From a virus, in the IMG/VR virus record IMGVR_UViG_3300017986_000116, positions 1-26,173 of that record: 26,173 bases of DNA. One strand, given 5' to 3'. Shown here one piece after another: positions 1-7,056 of the stretch; position 1 is the first letter of the stretch; each line of letters opens with the position of its first letter. Both the position numbers and the translations under genes were made by a program. The notes under the pieces are model-generated. The model was not told the DNA's origin, did not search any database, and was given only the letters and a program-made list of their open reading frames with translations.

Positions 1-1
1 A

Positions 2-232
2 GAAACTGACCAACTTTGTAATATGGCATTCAACCTTGCATCATTCTATTGTATGGAAATGGATAACCCAGTACATCAAAAAGTTGAAGGACTCAACACT
101 CATGAAGCTCAAAACAAATATTGTCGTAATCAGAAAATGAATCGTATGCTTCATTCCTCAATACTCGCAATGGGTATTACTGAAGAACGTAAGAATCAAT
201 ATGTTGAGAATGTACTATTCCAAGAAGTATAA
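2..232 (+). CDS. 3' part of a small conserved-type phage protein, truncated by the window edge
   Basis: The reading frame is open from base 2 to the stop at 230-232. The first ATG is at 23, but no ribosome-binding site precedes it and the frame continues upstream, so this is probably the C-terminal part of a gene that starts outside the window. The visible product (about 76 residues) is soluble and polar, with no signal peptide or membrane segment and two cysteines after the ATG. I do not recognise a family. It is followed by a 150-base gap with promoter-like sequences, so it probably ends a transcription unit. Confidence 0.55.
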   Translation, partial: ETDQLCNMAFNLASFYCMEMDNPVHQKVEGLNTHEAQNKYCRNQKMNRMLHSSILAMGITEERKNQYVENVLFQEV

Positions 233-235
233 CTT

Positions 236-265
236 TTGTCAAACTATTCATAATTGGAATACAAT
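236..265 (+). promoter_or_regulatory. Probable sigma70-type promoter upstream of the exported-protein gene
   Basis: TTGTCA (236-241) and TACAAT (260-265) are separated by 18 bases in the gap between genes, upstream of the gene at 383. Each box differs from consensus at one position. The remainder of the 233-382 gap is AT-rich and also holds TATAAATC (319-326), one mismatch from the T4 late promoter octamer. Confidence 0.45.
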
Positions 266-382
266 AAAATACCGCAGTTTAACATAAAATTAATATAAAA
301 TATCAATTTTCACGTATATATAAATCCGTTGAATAACAGTTCAACACCACCACTTAACCAAATCTAAGGAGAAAAATTAACA

Positions 383-619
383 ATGAGAATGTTAGTTATC
401 GCTGCGTCTCTCGCAGCAATGGGATTGAGTTCAGTTGCAATGGCTGAACCTAAGGATTATGTAGCACGTTTGAATGATGACGGACTTTACTGTGCTCGAG
501 TAGAAACCGTAGGAATCAATGGTCTTACTCAACGTAAAACACGATGCAGAACATTAGAACAATGGGAAGCAAAAGGTTATATTATTAATACGGCCAAGGA
601 CCCACGCGAGGTAGAATAA
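383..619 (+). CDS. Small exported (periplasmic) protein with Sec signal peptide
   Basis: The 78-residue product begins with a classical Sec signal peptide: a short basic start (MRM), a hydrophobic core over about residues 4-18, and an Ala-x-Ala-type site ending ...VAMA before EPKDY (cleavage after about residue 21). The mature part is about 57 residues with two cysteines, which could form a disulfide in the periplasm. Its second half, ending C-R-T-x-x-x-W-x-x-x-G, recalls small bacterial secreted proteins with a C-R-T/K-x-x-x-W ending (from memory). The start is well supported by AAGGAGAAAA about 7 bases upstream. It is probably co-transcribed with the membrane-protein gene that starts one base after its stop. 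Function unknown; an envelope-modifying early phage protein is possible. Confidence 0.75.
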   Translation: MRMLVIAASLAAMGLSSVAMAEPKDYVARLNDDGLYCARVETVGINGLTQRKTRCRTLEQWEAKGYIINTAKDPREVE

Positions 620-620
620 A

Positions 621-839
621 ATGTTAAGAACAATCAGAAACTGGACTCTGGGTGTGGTCTTTTTCGGGTTGTGCATGTTAGGCTTTTTGGCTCCAATCAT
701 CTGGCCCGACCTCTACGAACCATTCCACTCCCCACTTTATGGAATGCCTCTCGTTCAGCATCATGTTGAACTCTGCGACTTACATAAGTACAATGTTTTA
801 GATACCTGCAATAAAGCAAAAGATATCTGGATTGTATAA
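621..839 (+). CDS. Small single-pass membrane protein
   Basis: The 72-residue product has one strong hydrophobic segment (about residues 9-28: GVVFFGLCMLGFLAPIIW) after a basic N-terminus (R3, R6). This predicts an inner-membrane protein with its N-terminus in the cytoplasm and about 40 residues in the periplasm. That part carries two cysteines (C52 and C63) near the end. It starts directly after the exported-protein gene, so the two are likely translated together and may act in the same compartment. No holin or spanin signature is clear. The TATAAATA at 835-842 overlaps its stop codon. Confidence 0.65.
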   Translation: MLRTIRNWTLGVVFFGLCMLGFLAPIIWPDLYEPFHSPLYGMPLVQHHVELCDLHKYNVLDTCNKAKDIWIV

Positions 840-842
840 ATA
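835..842 (+). promoter_or_regulatory. Perfect T4-type late promoter octamer TATAAATA
   Basis: An exact match to the T4 late -10 element lies across the stop codon of the membrane-protein gene, 5 bases before the -35 box of the first sigma70 promoter. It could add late transcription of gp33/59/32, but it may be fortuitous in AT-rich sequence. Confidence 0.4.
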
Positions 843-846
843 ACAG

Positions 847-875
847 TTGACAATCACGTAAAACTATGGTATAAT
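847..875 (+). promoter_or_regulatory. Perfect-consensus sigma70 early promoter (first of two)
   Basis: TTGACA (847-852), a 17-base spacer and TATAAT (870-875) are all exact consensus. The expected start site, near 881-883, lies inside the left arm of the stem-loop at 879-906, so promoter and terminator overlap. Confidence 0.8.
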
Positions 876-878
876 GGT

Positions 879-912
879 CGGAGTAATGAGGAAACTTGTT
901 ACTCCGATTTTT
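879..912 (+). terminator. Rho-independent-type stem-loop overlapping an early promoter
   Basis: CGGAGTAA (879-886) pairs perfectly with TTACTCCG (899-906) across a 12-base loop and is followed by ATTTTTAT. It probably ends transcription from the 383-839 unit. Because the adjacent promoter would start inside the left arm, transcripts from that promoter would form only a weakened hairpin and may read through. Confidence 0.75.
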
Positions 913-942
913 ATCACAGTTGAAAATAATTAAAAAAAACAG

Positions 943-971
943 TTGACAATCTGTTCATTTTATAGTATAAT
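943..971 (+). promoter_or_regulatory. Perfect-consensus sigma70 early promoter (second of two)
   Basis: TTGACA (943-948), a 17-base spacer and TATAAT (966-971) are exact consensus. It shares the 11-mer CAGTTGACAAT with the upstream copy. The -10 box lies in a 13-base dyad, AGTATA-A-TATACT (964-976). It should start transcripts near 978, about 20 bases before the gp33 gene. Confidence 0.85.
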
Positions 972-997
972 ATACTGTATAAACTTGGGATAGTTAT

Positions 998-1264
998 ATG
1001 CCTAATAAGGGAGAACAAAAAGATATGTCAGTTGTTGCAATGACACCAGATAAAGTACATCATGAAATTTCTAAAAATATATCAAGAGGCGTTCCTTATA
1101 TTGACGCCCTTGTAGATTTTGCAGAAAAGAATAACATTGAAATTGAAACCGTAGCTCAAATTGTAAAGAAATCTTCGATACTTCGAGAGAAAGTACGTAC
1201 TGAAGCAGTAGGTCTCAAGATGGTGAGGAAAGATGAGCCGGATATCACCGACCATATTAAGTGA
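998..1264 (+). CDS. 33: Late-promoter transcription accessory protein (gp33-like)
   Basis: T4 gp33 bridges host RNA polymerase, the late sigma gp55 and the sliding clamp to co-activate late promoters. The 88-residue product resembles the conserved part of T4 gp33: the stretch from YIDALVDFAEKNNIE to KVRTEAVGLK aligns with T4 YLEATTAFLEENSIP...KIQSEAIDEN (from memory). Position agrees, since the order 33-59-32 is the T4 order. It is somewhat shorter than T4 gp33 (112 residues). The start is uncertain: ATG 998 has a weak GGA upstream, while ATG 1025 follows AAGGGAG at a long 11-base spacing. Its 3' end overlaps the gp59 start by 32 bases. It is expressed from the perfect sigma70 promoter just upstream. 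Confidence 0.8.
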   Translation: MPNKGEQKDMSVVAMTPDKVHHEISKNISRGVPYIDALVDFAEKNNIEIETVAQIVKKSSILREKVRTEAVGLKMVRKDEPDITDHIK

Positions 1265-1835
1265 TAGTTCATATGAAGCTTACGTAAAATACCTTGCATT
1301 AAGGAAACATTTTAGTACAGACAATTATGACTTTTTTAAATATAATGGAAAGGTCCGTGCATCCTACGAAACTTTCATGGCACGCAATGACGCATATTTT
1401 TTCGCTAAACTGGCGAAAAGAGACGATTACATAAACTTAATATTAGCGAATGTAATCTACAAACCTGATATCTGGGTACGAGAAGTCCTCGAAGAGGAAG
1501 CTCAAAATAGATATATAGAATGGAAGCGAAAACAAGATTCTTTGAGTCATGTTTTCAAATCTGAGTTGGTTCATCTATTAGATGACTACCAACAAAACTT
1601 TGTATCACGAGACGGACAGCATCCTCATATAATGACGATGTTTAGTCAAAAGAAAATTTCATTAGAAACTTTCACTATTCTCTCACACCAAGCGAAAATA
1701 TTTTCATATTGGAGTGAAAAAATAGTTGACAAAATCGTCTCATGTGATATAATAAACAAGTCTAAGAAATATAAGCCTTTCTTAGATTACAATGAAGAAA
1801 AGTTTAAATCCATTACACGTGGATACTTTTTTTGA
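1233..1835 (+). CDS. 59: Replicative helicase loader (gp59-like)
   Basis: gp59 loads the gp41 helicase onto gp32-coated single-stranded DNA at forks and recombination intermediates. The 200-residue product is close to the T4 length (217). It aligns with T4 gp59 near the N-terminus (SYEAYVKYLALRKHF...DFFKYN with T4 YKLYLMIKQHM...DVIKYN), in the middle (DAYFFAKLAKR with DKYFFQKLSEK; PDIWVREV with QDAWIGDI) and late (SLETFTILS with SFETFILLD). The protein is helical and basic. GTGAGG ends a few bases before ATG 1233, supporting that start inside the end of gp33. A sigma70 promoter for gene 32 lies within its last third. Confidence 0.88.
   Translation: MSRISPTILSDSSYEAYVKYLALRKHFSTDNYDFFKYNGKVRASYETFMARNDAYFFAKLAKRDDYINLILANVIYKPDIWVREVLEEEAQNRYIEWKRKQDSLSHVFKSELVHLLDDYQQNFVSRDGQHPHIMTMFSQKKISLETFTILSHQAKIFSYWSEKIVDKIVSCDIINKSKKYKPFLDYNEEKFKSITRGYFF
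1726..1753 (+). promoter_or_regulatory. Sigma70 promoter with extended -10 inside gene 59, reading into gene 32
   Basis: TTGACA (1726-1731), a 16-base spacer and TATAAT (1748-1753), with TG one base before the -10 (TGATATAAT), lie within the gp59 coding region about 130 bases upstream of gp32. This would give gene 32 its own supply, as expected for a protein needed in stoichiometric amounts. Confidence 0.7.
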
Positions 1836-1881
1836 TTGTCGCAATACTACGCAAAATAACGCTATATAAAGGAGAAAAATT

Positions 1882-2805
1882 ATGGCAACTACAAACTTTG
1901 CTTCGTTAAAGAAGAATCGTTCTAAATCTCTCGATAAGCTTAATGCTCAACTCGAGAAAATCACTACCAAATCTTATTCGGACCCGAATGAAGGTAAATT
2001 TTGGAAACCAACTAGAGACAAAGCCGGTAACGGATTCGCAGTAATTCGTTTCTTACCTGCGCCTCAAGGTGAAGAAATGCCTTTCGTTCGAGTATGGGAC
2101 CACGGGTTCCAAGGTCCTACAGGATTATGGTATATCGAAAACTCGCTTACAACTCTTGGTCAAGATGACCCAGTATCTGAGTACAACTCCAAACTTTGGA
2201 ACTCAGGTGTTGAAGCTGATAAAGACCAGGCTCGTAAGCAAAAACGTAGATTGAAGTATACTTCTAATATCTACGTGGTGAAAGACCCAAGCAATCCAGA
2301 AAACGAAGGAAAAGTTTTCCTATACGCTTTTGGTAAGAAAATCTTTGATAAGTTGAATGACTTAATGAATCCTACTTTTGAAGATGAAGAACCAGTAAAT
2401 CCTTTCGACCTATGGGAAGGTGCAAACTTCAGATTGAAAATTCGTCAGTTTGAAGGTTATCCAAACTATGATAAGTCAGAGTTTGATGCACCATCAGCAT
2501 TGTTCGAAGACGATGGAGAATTGGAAACCGTTTGGAATTCGCAACATTCACTACAAGACATTGTAGACCCTAAGAACTTTAAGTCCTATGCGGAATTAAA
2601 GACTAAGCTTTACAGAGTACTTGACTTATCTTCTGATGAACCAGTTGCTCAGTCAACATTTGAAGAAGACACTAGTGATGATGACTTGACGTTTGATGCT
2701 AAAACAGCTCAAGCGCCTGAACCGACACCAACAGCAGAACCTAGTGTTCAAGCTGATGATGACGATGATGATTTGTCAATCTTTAAAGAACTCGCAAGAG
2801 GTTAA
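1882..2805 (+). CDS. 32: Single-stranded DNA-binding protein (gp32-like)
   Basis: gp32 coats ssDNA during replication, recombination and repair and organises gp59, gp41 and UvsX. The 307-residue product (T4: 301) keeps the core landmarks: AGNGFAVIRFLP (48-59), the HGF/WYIEN region (74-87), VVKDP.NPENEGKVF, WEGANF and the NYD region. The N-terminal K/R-rich stretch matches the cooperativity domain. The C-terminus is an acidic tail (DDDDDD) that in T4 contacts partner proteins. The T4 zinc-binding cysteines are replaced (S88, D96, S99; only H74 remains) and the protein has no cysteine at all. AAAGGAGAAAAATT precedes the ATG. It is driven by the promoter inside gene 59 and ended by the terminator at 2816-2845. 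Confidence 0.95.
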   Translation: MATTNFASLKKNRSKSLDKLNAQLEKITTKSYSDPNEGKFWKPTRDKAGNGFAVIRFLPAPQGEEMPFVRVWDHGFQGPTGLWYIENSLTTLGQDDPVSEYNSKLWNSGVEADKDQARKQKRRLKYTSNIYVVKDPSNPENEGKVFLYAFGKKIFDKLNDLMNPTFEDEEPVNPFDLWEGANFRLKIRQFEGYPNYDKSEFDAPSALFEDDGELETVWNSQHSLQDIVDPKNFKSYAELKTKLYRVLDLSSDEPVAQSTFEEDTSDDDLTFDAKTAQAPEPTPTAEPSVQADDDDDDLSIFKELARG

Positions 2806-2815
2806 TGATGCGTAT

Positions 2816-2845
2816 GGGAGGGTAGCCAATCCCTCCCTATTTTTT
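2816..2845 (+). terminator. Rho-independent terminator of gene 32
   Basis: GGGAGGG (2816-2822) pairs perfectly with CCCTCCC (2831-2837) across an 8-base loop and is followed by TATTTTTT. It starts 10 bases after the gp32 stop. T4 gene 32 is also followed by a strong terminator. Confidence 0.9.
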
Positions 2846-2858
2846 AAAGGAGAAACAA

Positions 2859-3146
2859 ATGACAGATAACAAAATTACAGAATCAATCGTTGATTTTGAT
2901 TTTGGTTTTACAGCCATGGATGCTGATGAACTCGACGTTGTTCAGCAATCTAAACTTGAAGCTGAGACAAAAGCTGCTGCTGCAACAAGCGCATCAGAAA
3001 AAGCTCAGTTATTATATGATGCAATAGTACCATTACTAAATAACCTAAAGGCAAATCCTGAAAAGGATTATATCTATTGGCCCGACCGTTATTCGAAGCT
3101 AGACGCTTTTGCAGATAAATTATATCAAATATTAAGTGGAGAATAA
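2859..3146 (+). CDS. Small hypothetical protein between gp32 and UvsX
   Basis: The 95-residue acidic, largely helical protein has an Ala/Glu/Lys-rich centre (about 30-50) and a more distinctive C-terminal half containing DYIYWPDRYSKLDAFADKL. I recall similar short Y-x-Y-W-P-x-R proteins in marine T4-like phages but know no function. The start is set by AAAGGAGAAACAA before ATG 2859. It lies between the gp32 terminator and uvsX; its 3' end (AGTGGAG) carries the ribosome-binding site for uvsX, so the two are translationally linked and a replication-accessory role is plausible but unproven. Confidence 0.75.
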   Translation: MTDNKITESIVDFDFGFTAMDADELDVVQQSKLEAETKAAAATSASEKAQLLYDAIVPLLNNLKANPEKDYIYWPDRYSKLDAFADKLYQILSGE

Positions 3147-3147
3147 T

Positions 3148-4227
3148 ATGAGTCTATTAGATAAAATGCTAAAAGCTGGTTCAGTCAAAGGGTCGACTGT
3201 TCTCAGTAAAAGTTCGTTCTTTAACGAAAAAGACCCAATTCAAACAGAACTACCTATCGTAAATATCGCATTCTGCGGTTCTTTGAAAGGTGGTTTACTT
3301 CCTGGTCTCACGGTTGTAGCCGGTGAATCTAAAAGTTTCAAAACATTATTGGGACTTTATTGTATGAAAGCATACCTTCAAAAATATCCAGAAGGTGTTG
3401 CAATCTTATATGATTCAGAATACGGTATTACGCCTGAATATTTGGAAAGCTATAATATTGATACTAATCGTGTTATTCACGTTCCTATTGAAGACGTTGA
3501 ACAATTAAAGTTTGATGCTACTAAAAGGTTAAACGAAATTGAAAAGGGCGATAAAGTATTCATCATGATTGACTCAGTAGGTAACCTCGCTTCTCGTAAA
3601 GAAGTTGAAGATGCTGAAAATGAAAAGTCAGTTGCTGACATGTCACGTGCTAAACAGCTTAAATCTTTATTCCGTATCGTTACACCTAAGCTCACTGGAA
3701 AGGATATTCCAATGATTGCTGTTAACCATACCTATAAGGAAATTGGATTGTTTCCAAAGAACGTGGTGTCTGGTGGTACCGGTATTTACTATTCGGCTAA
3801 CCAAATCTTTATTATATCTAAAGCTCAAGAAAAGCAAGGTACTGAACTACAAGGGTTTAAGTTTACCATTAATATTGAGAAATCAAGATATGTTAAAGAA
3901 AAATCTAAGTTACCATTCACAGTCTTATATGACACAGGTATCCAAAAATATTCAAGTCTATTTGACTTAGCTCTTGAATCTGGTCACTTGACGAAAGCAA
4001 ATCAAGGCTGGTACAATTTGGTAAATATGGATACAGGTGAGATTATTGAACCAAAACGTAGACTCAAAGATATTGAAGCTGATGAAGCATTCTTCAAAGG
4101 TCTTATTGATGATAAGCGTTTCAATGATTTTGTTGAGAAGAAATTTAAACTCACTATGATTGATAGTGTAAGCGAGGAAGTAGAAGATGATAGAGAAGAC
4201 GATATTATCGAATCTGATTCTGAATGA
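3148..4227 (+). CDS. uvsX: UvsX RecA-like recombinase
   Basis: UvsX forms filaments on ssDNA and catalyses strand invasion for recombination-dependent replication and repair. The 359-residue product (T4: 391) has the UvsX-type Walker A GESKSFKT (59-66), a Walker B strand VFIMIDS (137-143) followed by GNLASRKE, and MIAVNHTYKEIG with VVSGGTGIYYSA (the DNA-binding loop 2 region). The C-terminus is acidic. ATG 3148 is preferred over GTG 3136 because GGAG sits 6 bases upstream. The gene overlaps gp41 by 41 bases, and T4 gene 40, which lies between them in T4, is absent. Confidence 0.95.
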   Translation: MSLLDKMLKAGSVKGSTVLSKSSFFNEKDPIQTELPIVNIAFCGSLKGGLLPGLTVVAGESKSFKTLLGLYCMKAYLQKYPEGVAILYDSEYGITPEYLESYNIDTNRVIHVPIEDVEQLKFDATKRLNEIEKGDKVFIMIDSVGNLASRKEVEDAENEKSVADMSRAKQLKSLFRIVTPKLTGKDIPMIAVNHTYKEIGLFPKNVVSGGTGIYYSANQIFIISKAQEKQGTELQGFKFTINIEKSRYVKEKSKLPFTVLYDTGIQKYSSLFDLALESGHLTKANQGWYNLVNMDTGEIIEPKRRLKDIEADEAFFKGLIDDKRFNDFVEKKFKLTMIDSVSEEVEDDREDDIIESDSE

Positions 4228-5620
4228 GGATTATAGCCGAAAGGTTTTTCCTTATCTAAAAGAAGATTACTTTGAGGATATTGCTCTTCGTAAAGTCTTT
4301 TCGACTGTCTCTGAATACGTAGACAAATACAAAGAGCCTCCTTCAGTTGAGGCTCTGAGAATTGCTGTTGATAATCGTAAAGATTTAAACGAAGATAATT
4401 ACAATCAAGTAAATGAACTCATTAATACGTTGAGTATTGATGTCGATACTAATGTACAATATCTCATTGATGAAACTGAAAAGTTTTGCCAAGACAAAGA
4501 TTTATATAACGCAATTCGTAAATCAATTAACATACTCGATGGTGAGTCTAGTATAGGCAAAGGTGAAATACCTAAACTCCTATCTGACTCATTGGGTATT
4601 TCTTTCGACACTAGTGTTGGTCACGACTTCTTAAATGACTTTGAAGATAGATATGAACACTATCACAAGAAAGAAGAACGTATTCCATTTGATATCGATA
4701 TCTTTAATAAAATTACTAAAGGTGGTTTACCTCGTAAATCAATGACTGTCTTATTGGCAACAACGGGTGGTGGTAAATCATTATTGAAATGCCACATGGC
4801 TGCTAATCATTTAATGTATGGAAAGAATGTTCTGTATATTACAATGGAAATGGCAGAAGAAGAAATTGGTCGTAGGATTGATGCCAACATTATGGATATT
4901 ACTATTGACCAAGTTCAAGAAATCCCAAGAGATGTTTATGGTAAACGTATGGCCAGGTATAAAACTAAAACGCCTGGTAAACTCGTTATTAAAGAATATC
5001 CTACTGGTTCAGTACACTCTGGTCATTTCAGACATTTACTTAATGAACTCAGCCTCAAAAAGAACTTTCAACCTGATGTAATCTTCCTTGATTACTTAAA
5101 TATATGTGCATCATCTAGAGTAAGAGGTGCTGCAGCTGCGAATAGTTATACACTCGTAAAATCTATTGCAGAAGAAGTTCGTGGGTTGGCAATGGAATAC
5201 AACTGCGCCGTTGTAACATCCTCTCAGTTCAATAGGGACGGTTATGGAAATTCTGATGTTGACTTGACTAACACTTCTGAATCTATGGGTATTACTCATA
5301 CTGCTGATGCCATCTTCGCAATCGTGACATCTGAACAACTTGACGACCTTGGTCAAATTATGATTAAGCAACTTAAGAATCGTTGGGGTGACATAGGTTA
5401 TTATAGAAGATTCCTCGTTGGTATTGACAGAGCCAAAATGAAGATTTACGAATTGGAAGAAAGTGCTCAAAGAAATATTAATGTTGATGATAGTTCCGGT
5501 GGTAGCTCTGGAAAAAAGAAGATAGTTGATGATGACGGACCTATGTTCGATAAAACAGATATAGGTAGAAGAATGAGAGGTACTCGTAAAAGCGTATTTT
5601 CAGATGTAACGCTTACATAA
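4187..5620 (+). CDS. 41: Replicative DNA helicase, DnaB family (gp41-like)
   Basis: gp41 is the hexameric 5'-3' fork helicase that also stimulates primase gp61 and is loaded by gp59. The 477-residue product (T4: 475) has an N-terminal DnaB-type domain beginning MIEKTILSNLILNEDYSRKV, close to the T4 start. The RecA-like motor has Walker A ATTGGGKSL (191-199), MEMAEEEIGRR just after it, Walker B VIFLDYL (298-304), and the TSSQFNR and GITHTADAI regions late in the domain. The C-terminal tail is Ser/Gly/Lys/Asp-rich. GAGGAAG upstream supports ATG 4187 within the end of uvsX. It is the last gene of the replication block. Confidence 0.95.
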   Translation: MIEKTILSNLILNEDYSRKVFPYLKEDYFEDIALRKVFSTVSEYVDKYKEPPSVEALRIAVDNRKDLNEDNYNQVNELINTLSIDVDTNVQYLIDETEKFCQDKDLYNAIRKSINILDGESSIGKGEIPKLLSDSLGISFDTSVGHDFLNDFEDRYEHYHKKEERIPFDIDIFNKITKGGLPRKSMTVLLATTGGGKSLLKCHMAANHLMYGKNVLYITMEMAEEEIGRRIDANIMDITIDQVQEIPRDVYGKRMARYKTKTPGKLVIKEYPTGSVHSGHFRHLLNELSLKKNFQPDVIFLDYLNICASSRVRGAAAANSYTLVKSIAEEVRGLAMEYNCAVVTSSQFNRDGYGNSDVDLTNTSESMGITHTADAIFAIVTSEQLDDLGQIMIKQLKNRWGDIGYYRRFLVGIDRAKMKIYELEESAQRNINVDDSSGGSSGKKKIVDDDGPMFDKTDIGRRMRGTRKSVFSDVTLT

Positions 5621-5622
5621 AT

Positions 5623-5630
5623 TATAAATA
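5623..5630 (+). promoter_or_regulatory. T4-type late promoter TATAAATA
   Basis: An exact late octamer lies in the short gap after gp41, 41 bases before the next start codon. It separates the replication block from the next operon and implies late transcription of 5671-9900. Confidence 0.7.
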
Positions 5631-5670
5631 AGTCATAACATACTAAATATTCATTATAGATAAGGCGCCA

Positions 5671-7056
5671 ATGAAAAACTTTAGTGACTTTAGGTCAGAA
5701 AATTCGAAAGAAAAAACAGTAAGTGCTCCAGTAAATGAGAGCACTTTTGCTGTTTCTAAACCTCAAAGATTTAGCGAGAACGTAAGAAGTTTCGAGGAAA
5801 TTAACCTAGAATTACAAGAAATTCGCTTTCTTAAAAAGATGGGTGATAACATTGTTCGTAAGCTTAAAGCAACATGGACAGCGTTAAAAAGAGGTATCGC
5901 AATGCTCTTTAATCGTGAGGTTAAACGAGCTCCTCTATTTAAAGAAGTCGAAATCAATATTCCCGCTCAAGTCAAAGAAGATATTCTATCTCAACATGAT
6001 AATGTTCTTCTTGAAGGTGGACTCGAAGCCATTAAAGGAAACTATAACGAAGCATTAGTATGTCAATTCCTCTTCAATCATAGAGGTGAACAGGTTAATA
6101 TATCTAAAGATTACGAAAAGTATAGATTACCAATTAACCAAACAGTTCAAAAATGGGATAAAGACTTAAGAGCCTTTAATTCTAAACAGTACAATAAGAA
6201 TATCGCCATTATTAAGAAAGGTTCTCTTGATATGGCGAACTTTCTTATTTCAAATGCTGTTGCTCAAAAAGCTACTATCATAGGAGCTTACCTCGATAAT
6301 CTCGCATTCCAAGATGGAATCGATTTCAAAGCAGACATTCGTGTTGCTATCATGAAAGAAGGTAAAGAAATCCTTGATGGTTATTCTTTAAAATTATATG
6401 GAAAGAAAACTGTAGGTCTTGCAAATACAACCGCAAAAGCTTTATGCGGACACTTAGGTGGAGATAAGTATGCAGCTAAATTTGACCAAAAGGCAAAAAC
6501 AGACAGAGTACTTATTGATTTAATTCAAAAATCTTCTAACTTAGATAAAATTAAACAAGACCACAAAGATTTATTAAAAGCTAAAACTCCAGAAAAACAA
6601 CAAGCAGTACGTGATAAGATAAAAAGATTACGCGGTTTAACTGATGCTCAAATTGATAAACTTGACCAAACAAAATTAGAAGCCGCAAGAGGAGAAGCAC
6701 GTAAACCTATCAACCCTCGAGTTGCAGAACTCGTATATCAAACAATTAAAGACCTCGAAGGTACTGAACAACTCGGTGAACGTATCTTAGATATTATGGG
6801 CTTTAATGATAAAGAAACAAAGATGTTGATGGCAATTACGACTGCTAAAAAATCTGAAATTATTGCTAAACATCCAGATTTAGATTTATCTGATATTAAA
6901 ATAGACCCACCTGCAGGACGAGTTACAATTAATATTGTAGGACCTACAGGTAAAAATATTGTTACCTTTGGTGTTAAAGAAGGTGAAAAGAAAGCAGTAT
7001 CAGGTTCAGTTAGTTTTGCGGGATTAGACCCAGAAGATTTTGACGAGTATGTATAA
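5671..7056 (+). CDS. Unknown late protein with capsid-targeting-like N-terminus; possible nuclease-like core
   Basis: The 461-residue product starts MKNFSDFRSEN, resembling the short tag of T4 internal head proteins. Residues about 50-105 are basic and helical. A central region (about 205-265) reads DFKADIRVAIMKEG, then GYSLKLYGKKTVGLANTT. This D...(x)LK arrangement recalls degenerate PD-(D/E)XK-type folds, but the acidic residue expected before LK is Ser, so I treat a nuclease assignment as weak. The C-terminal third is Lys-rich helices ending in a beta-rich segment. It is the first gene behind the late promoter at 5623, and its stop overlaps the start of the kinase gene by 8 bases (ATGTATAA). 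No closer family recognised. Confidence 0.7.
   Translation: MKNFSDFRSENSKEKTVSAPVNESTFAVSKPQRFSENVRSFEEINLELQEIRFLKKMGDNIVRKLKATWTALKRGIAMLFNREVKRAPLFKEVEINIPAQVKEDILSQHDNVLLEGGLEAIKGNYNEALVCQFLFNHRGEQVNISKDYEKYRLPINQTVQKWDKDLRAFNSKQYNKNIAIIKKGSLDMANFLISNAVAQKATIIGAYLDNLAFQDGIDFKADIRVAIMKEGKEILDGYSLKLYGKKTVGLANTTAKALCGHLGGDKYAAKFDQKAKTDRVLIDLIQKSSNLDKIKQDHKDLLKAKTPEKQQAVRDKIKRLRGLTDAQIDKLDQTKLEAARGEARKPINPRVAELVYQTIKDLEGTEQLGERILDIMGFNDKETKMLMAITTAKKSEIIAKHPDLDLSDIKIDPPAGRVTINIVGPTGKNIVTFGVKEGEKKAVSGSVSFAGLDPEDFDEYV

Noticed and set aside
2069-2254. + strand frame of 61 codons inside gp32
   Set aside because: It lies entirely within a conserved gp32 region in another frame and lacks a ribosome-binding site.
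5111-5470. 119-codon open frame on the minus strand inside gp41
   Set aside because: It is antisense to a strongly recognised helicase, has no ribosome-binding site and no recognisable protein features.
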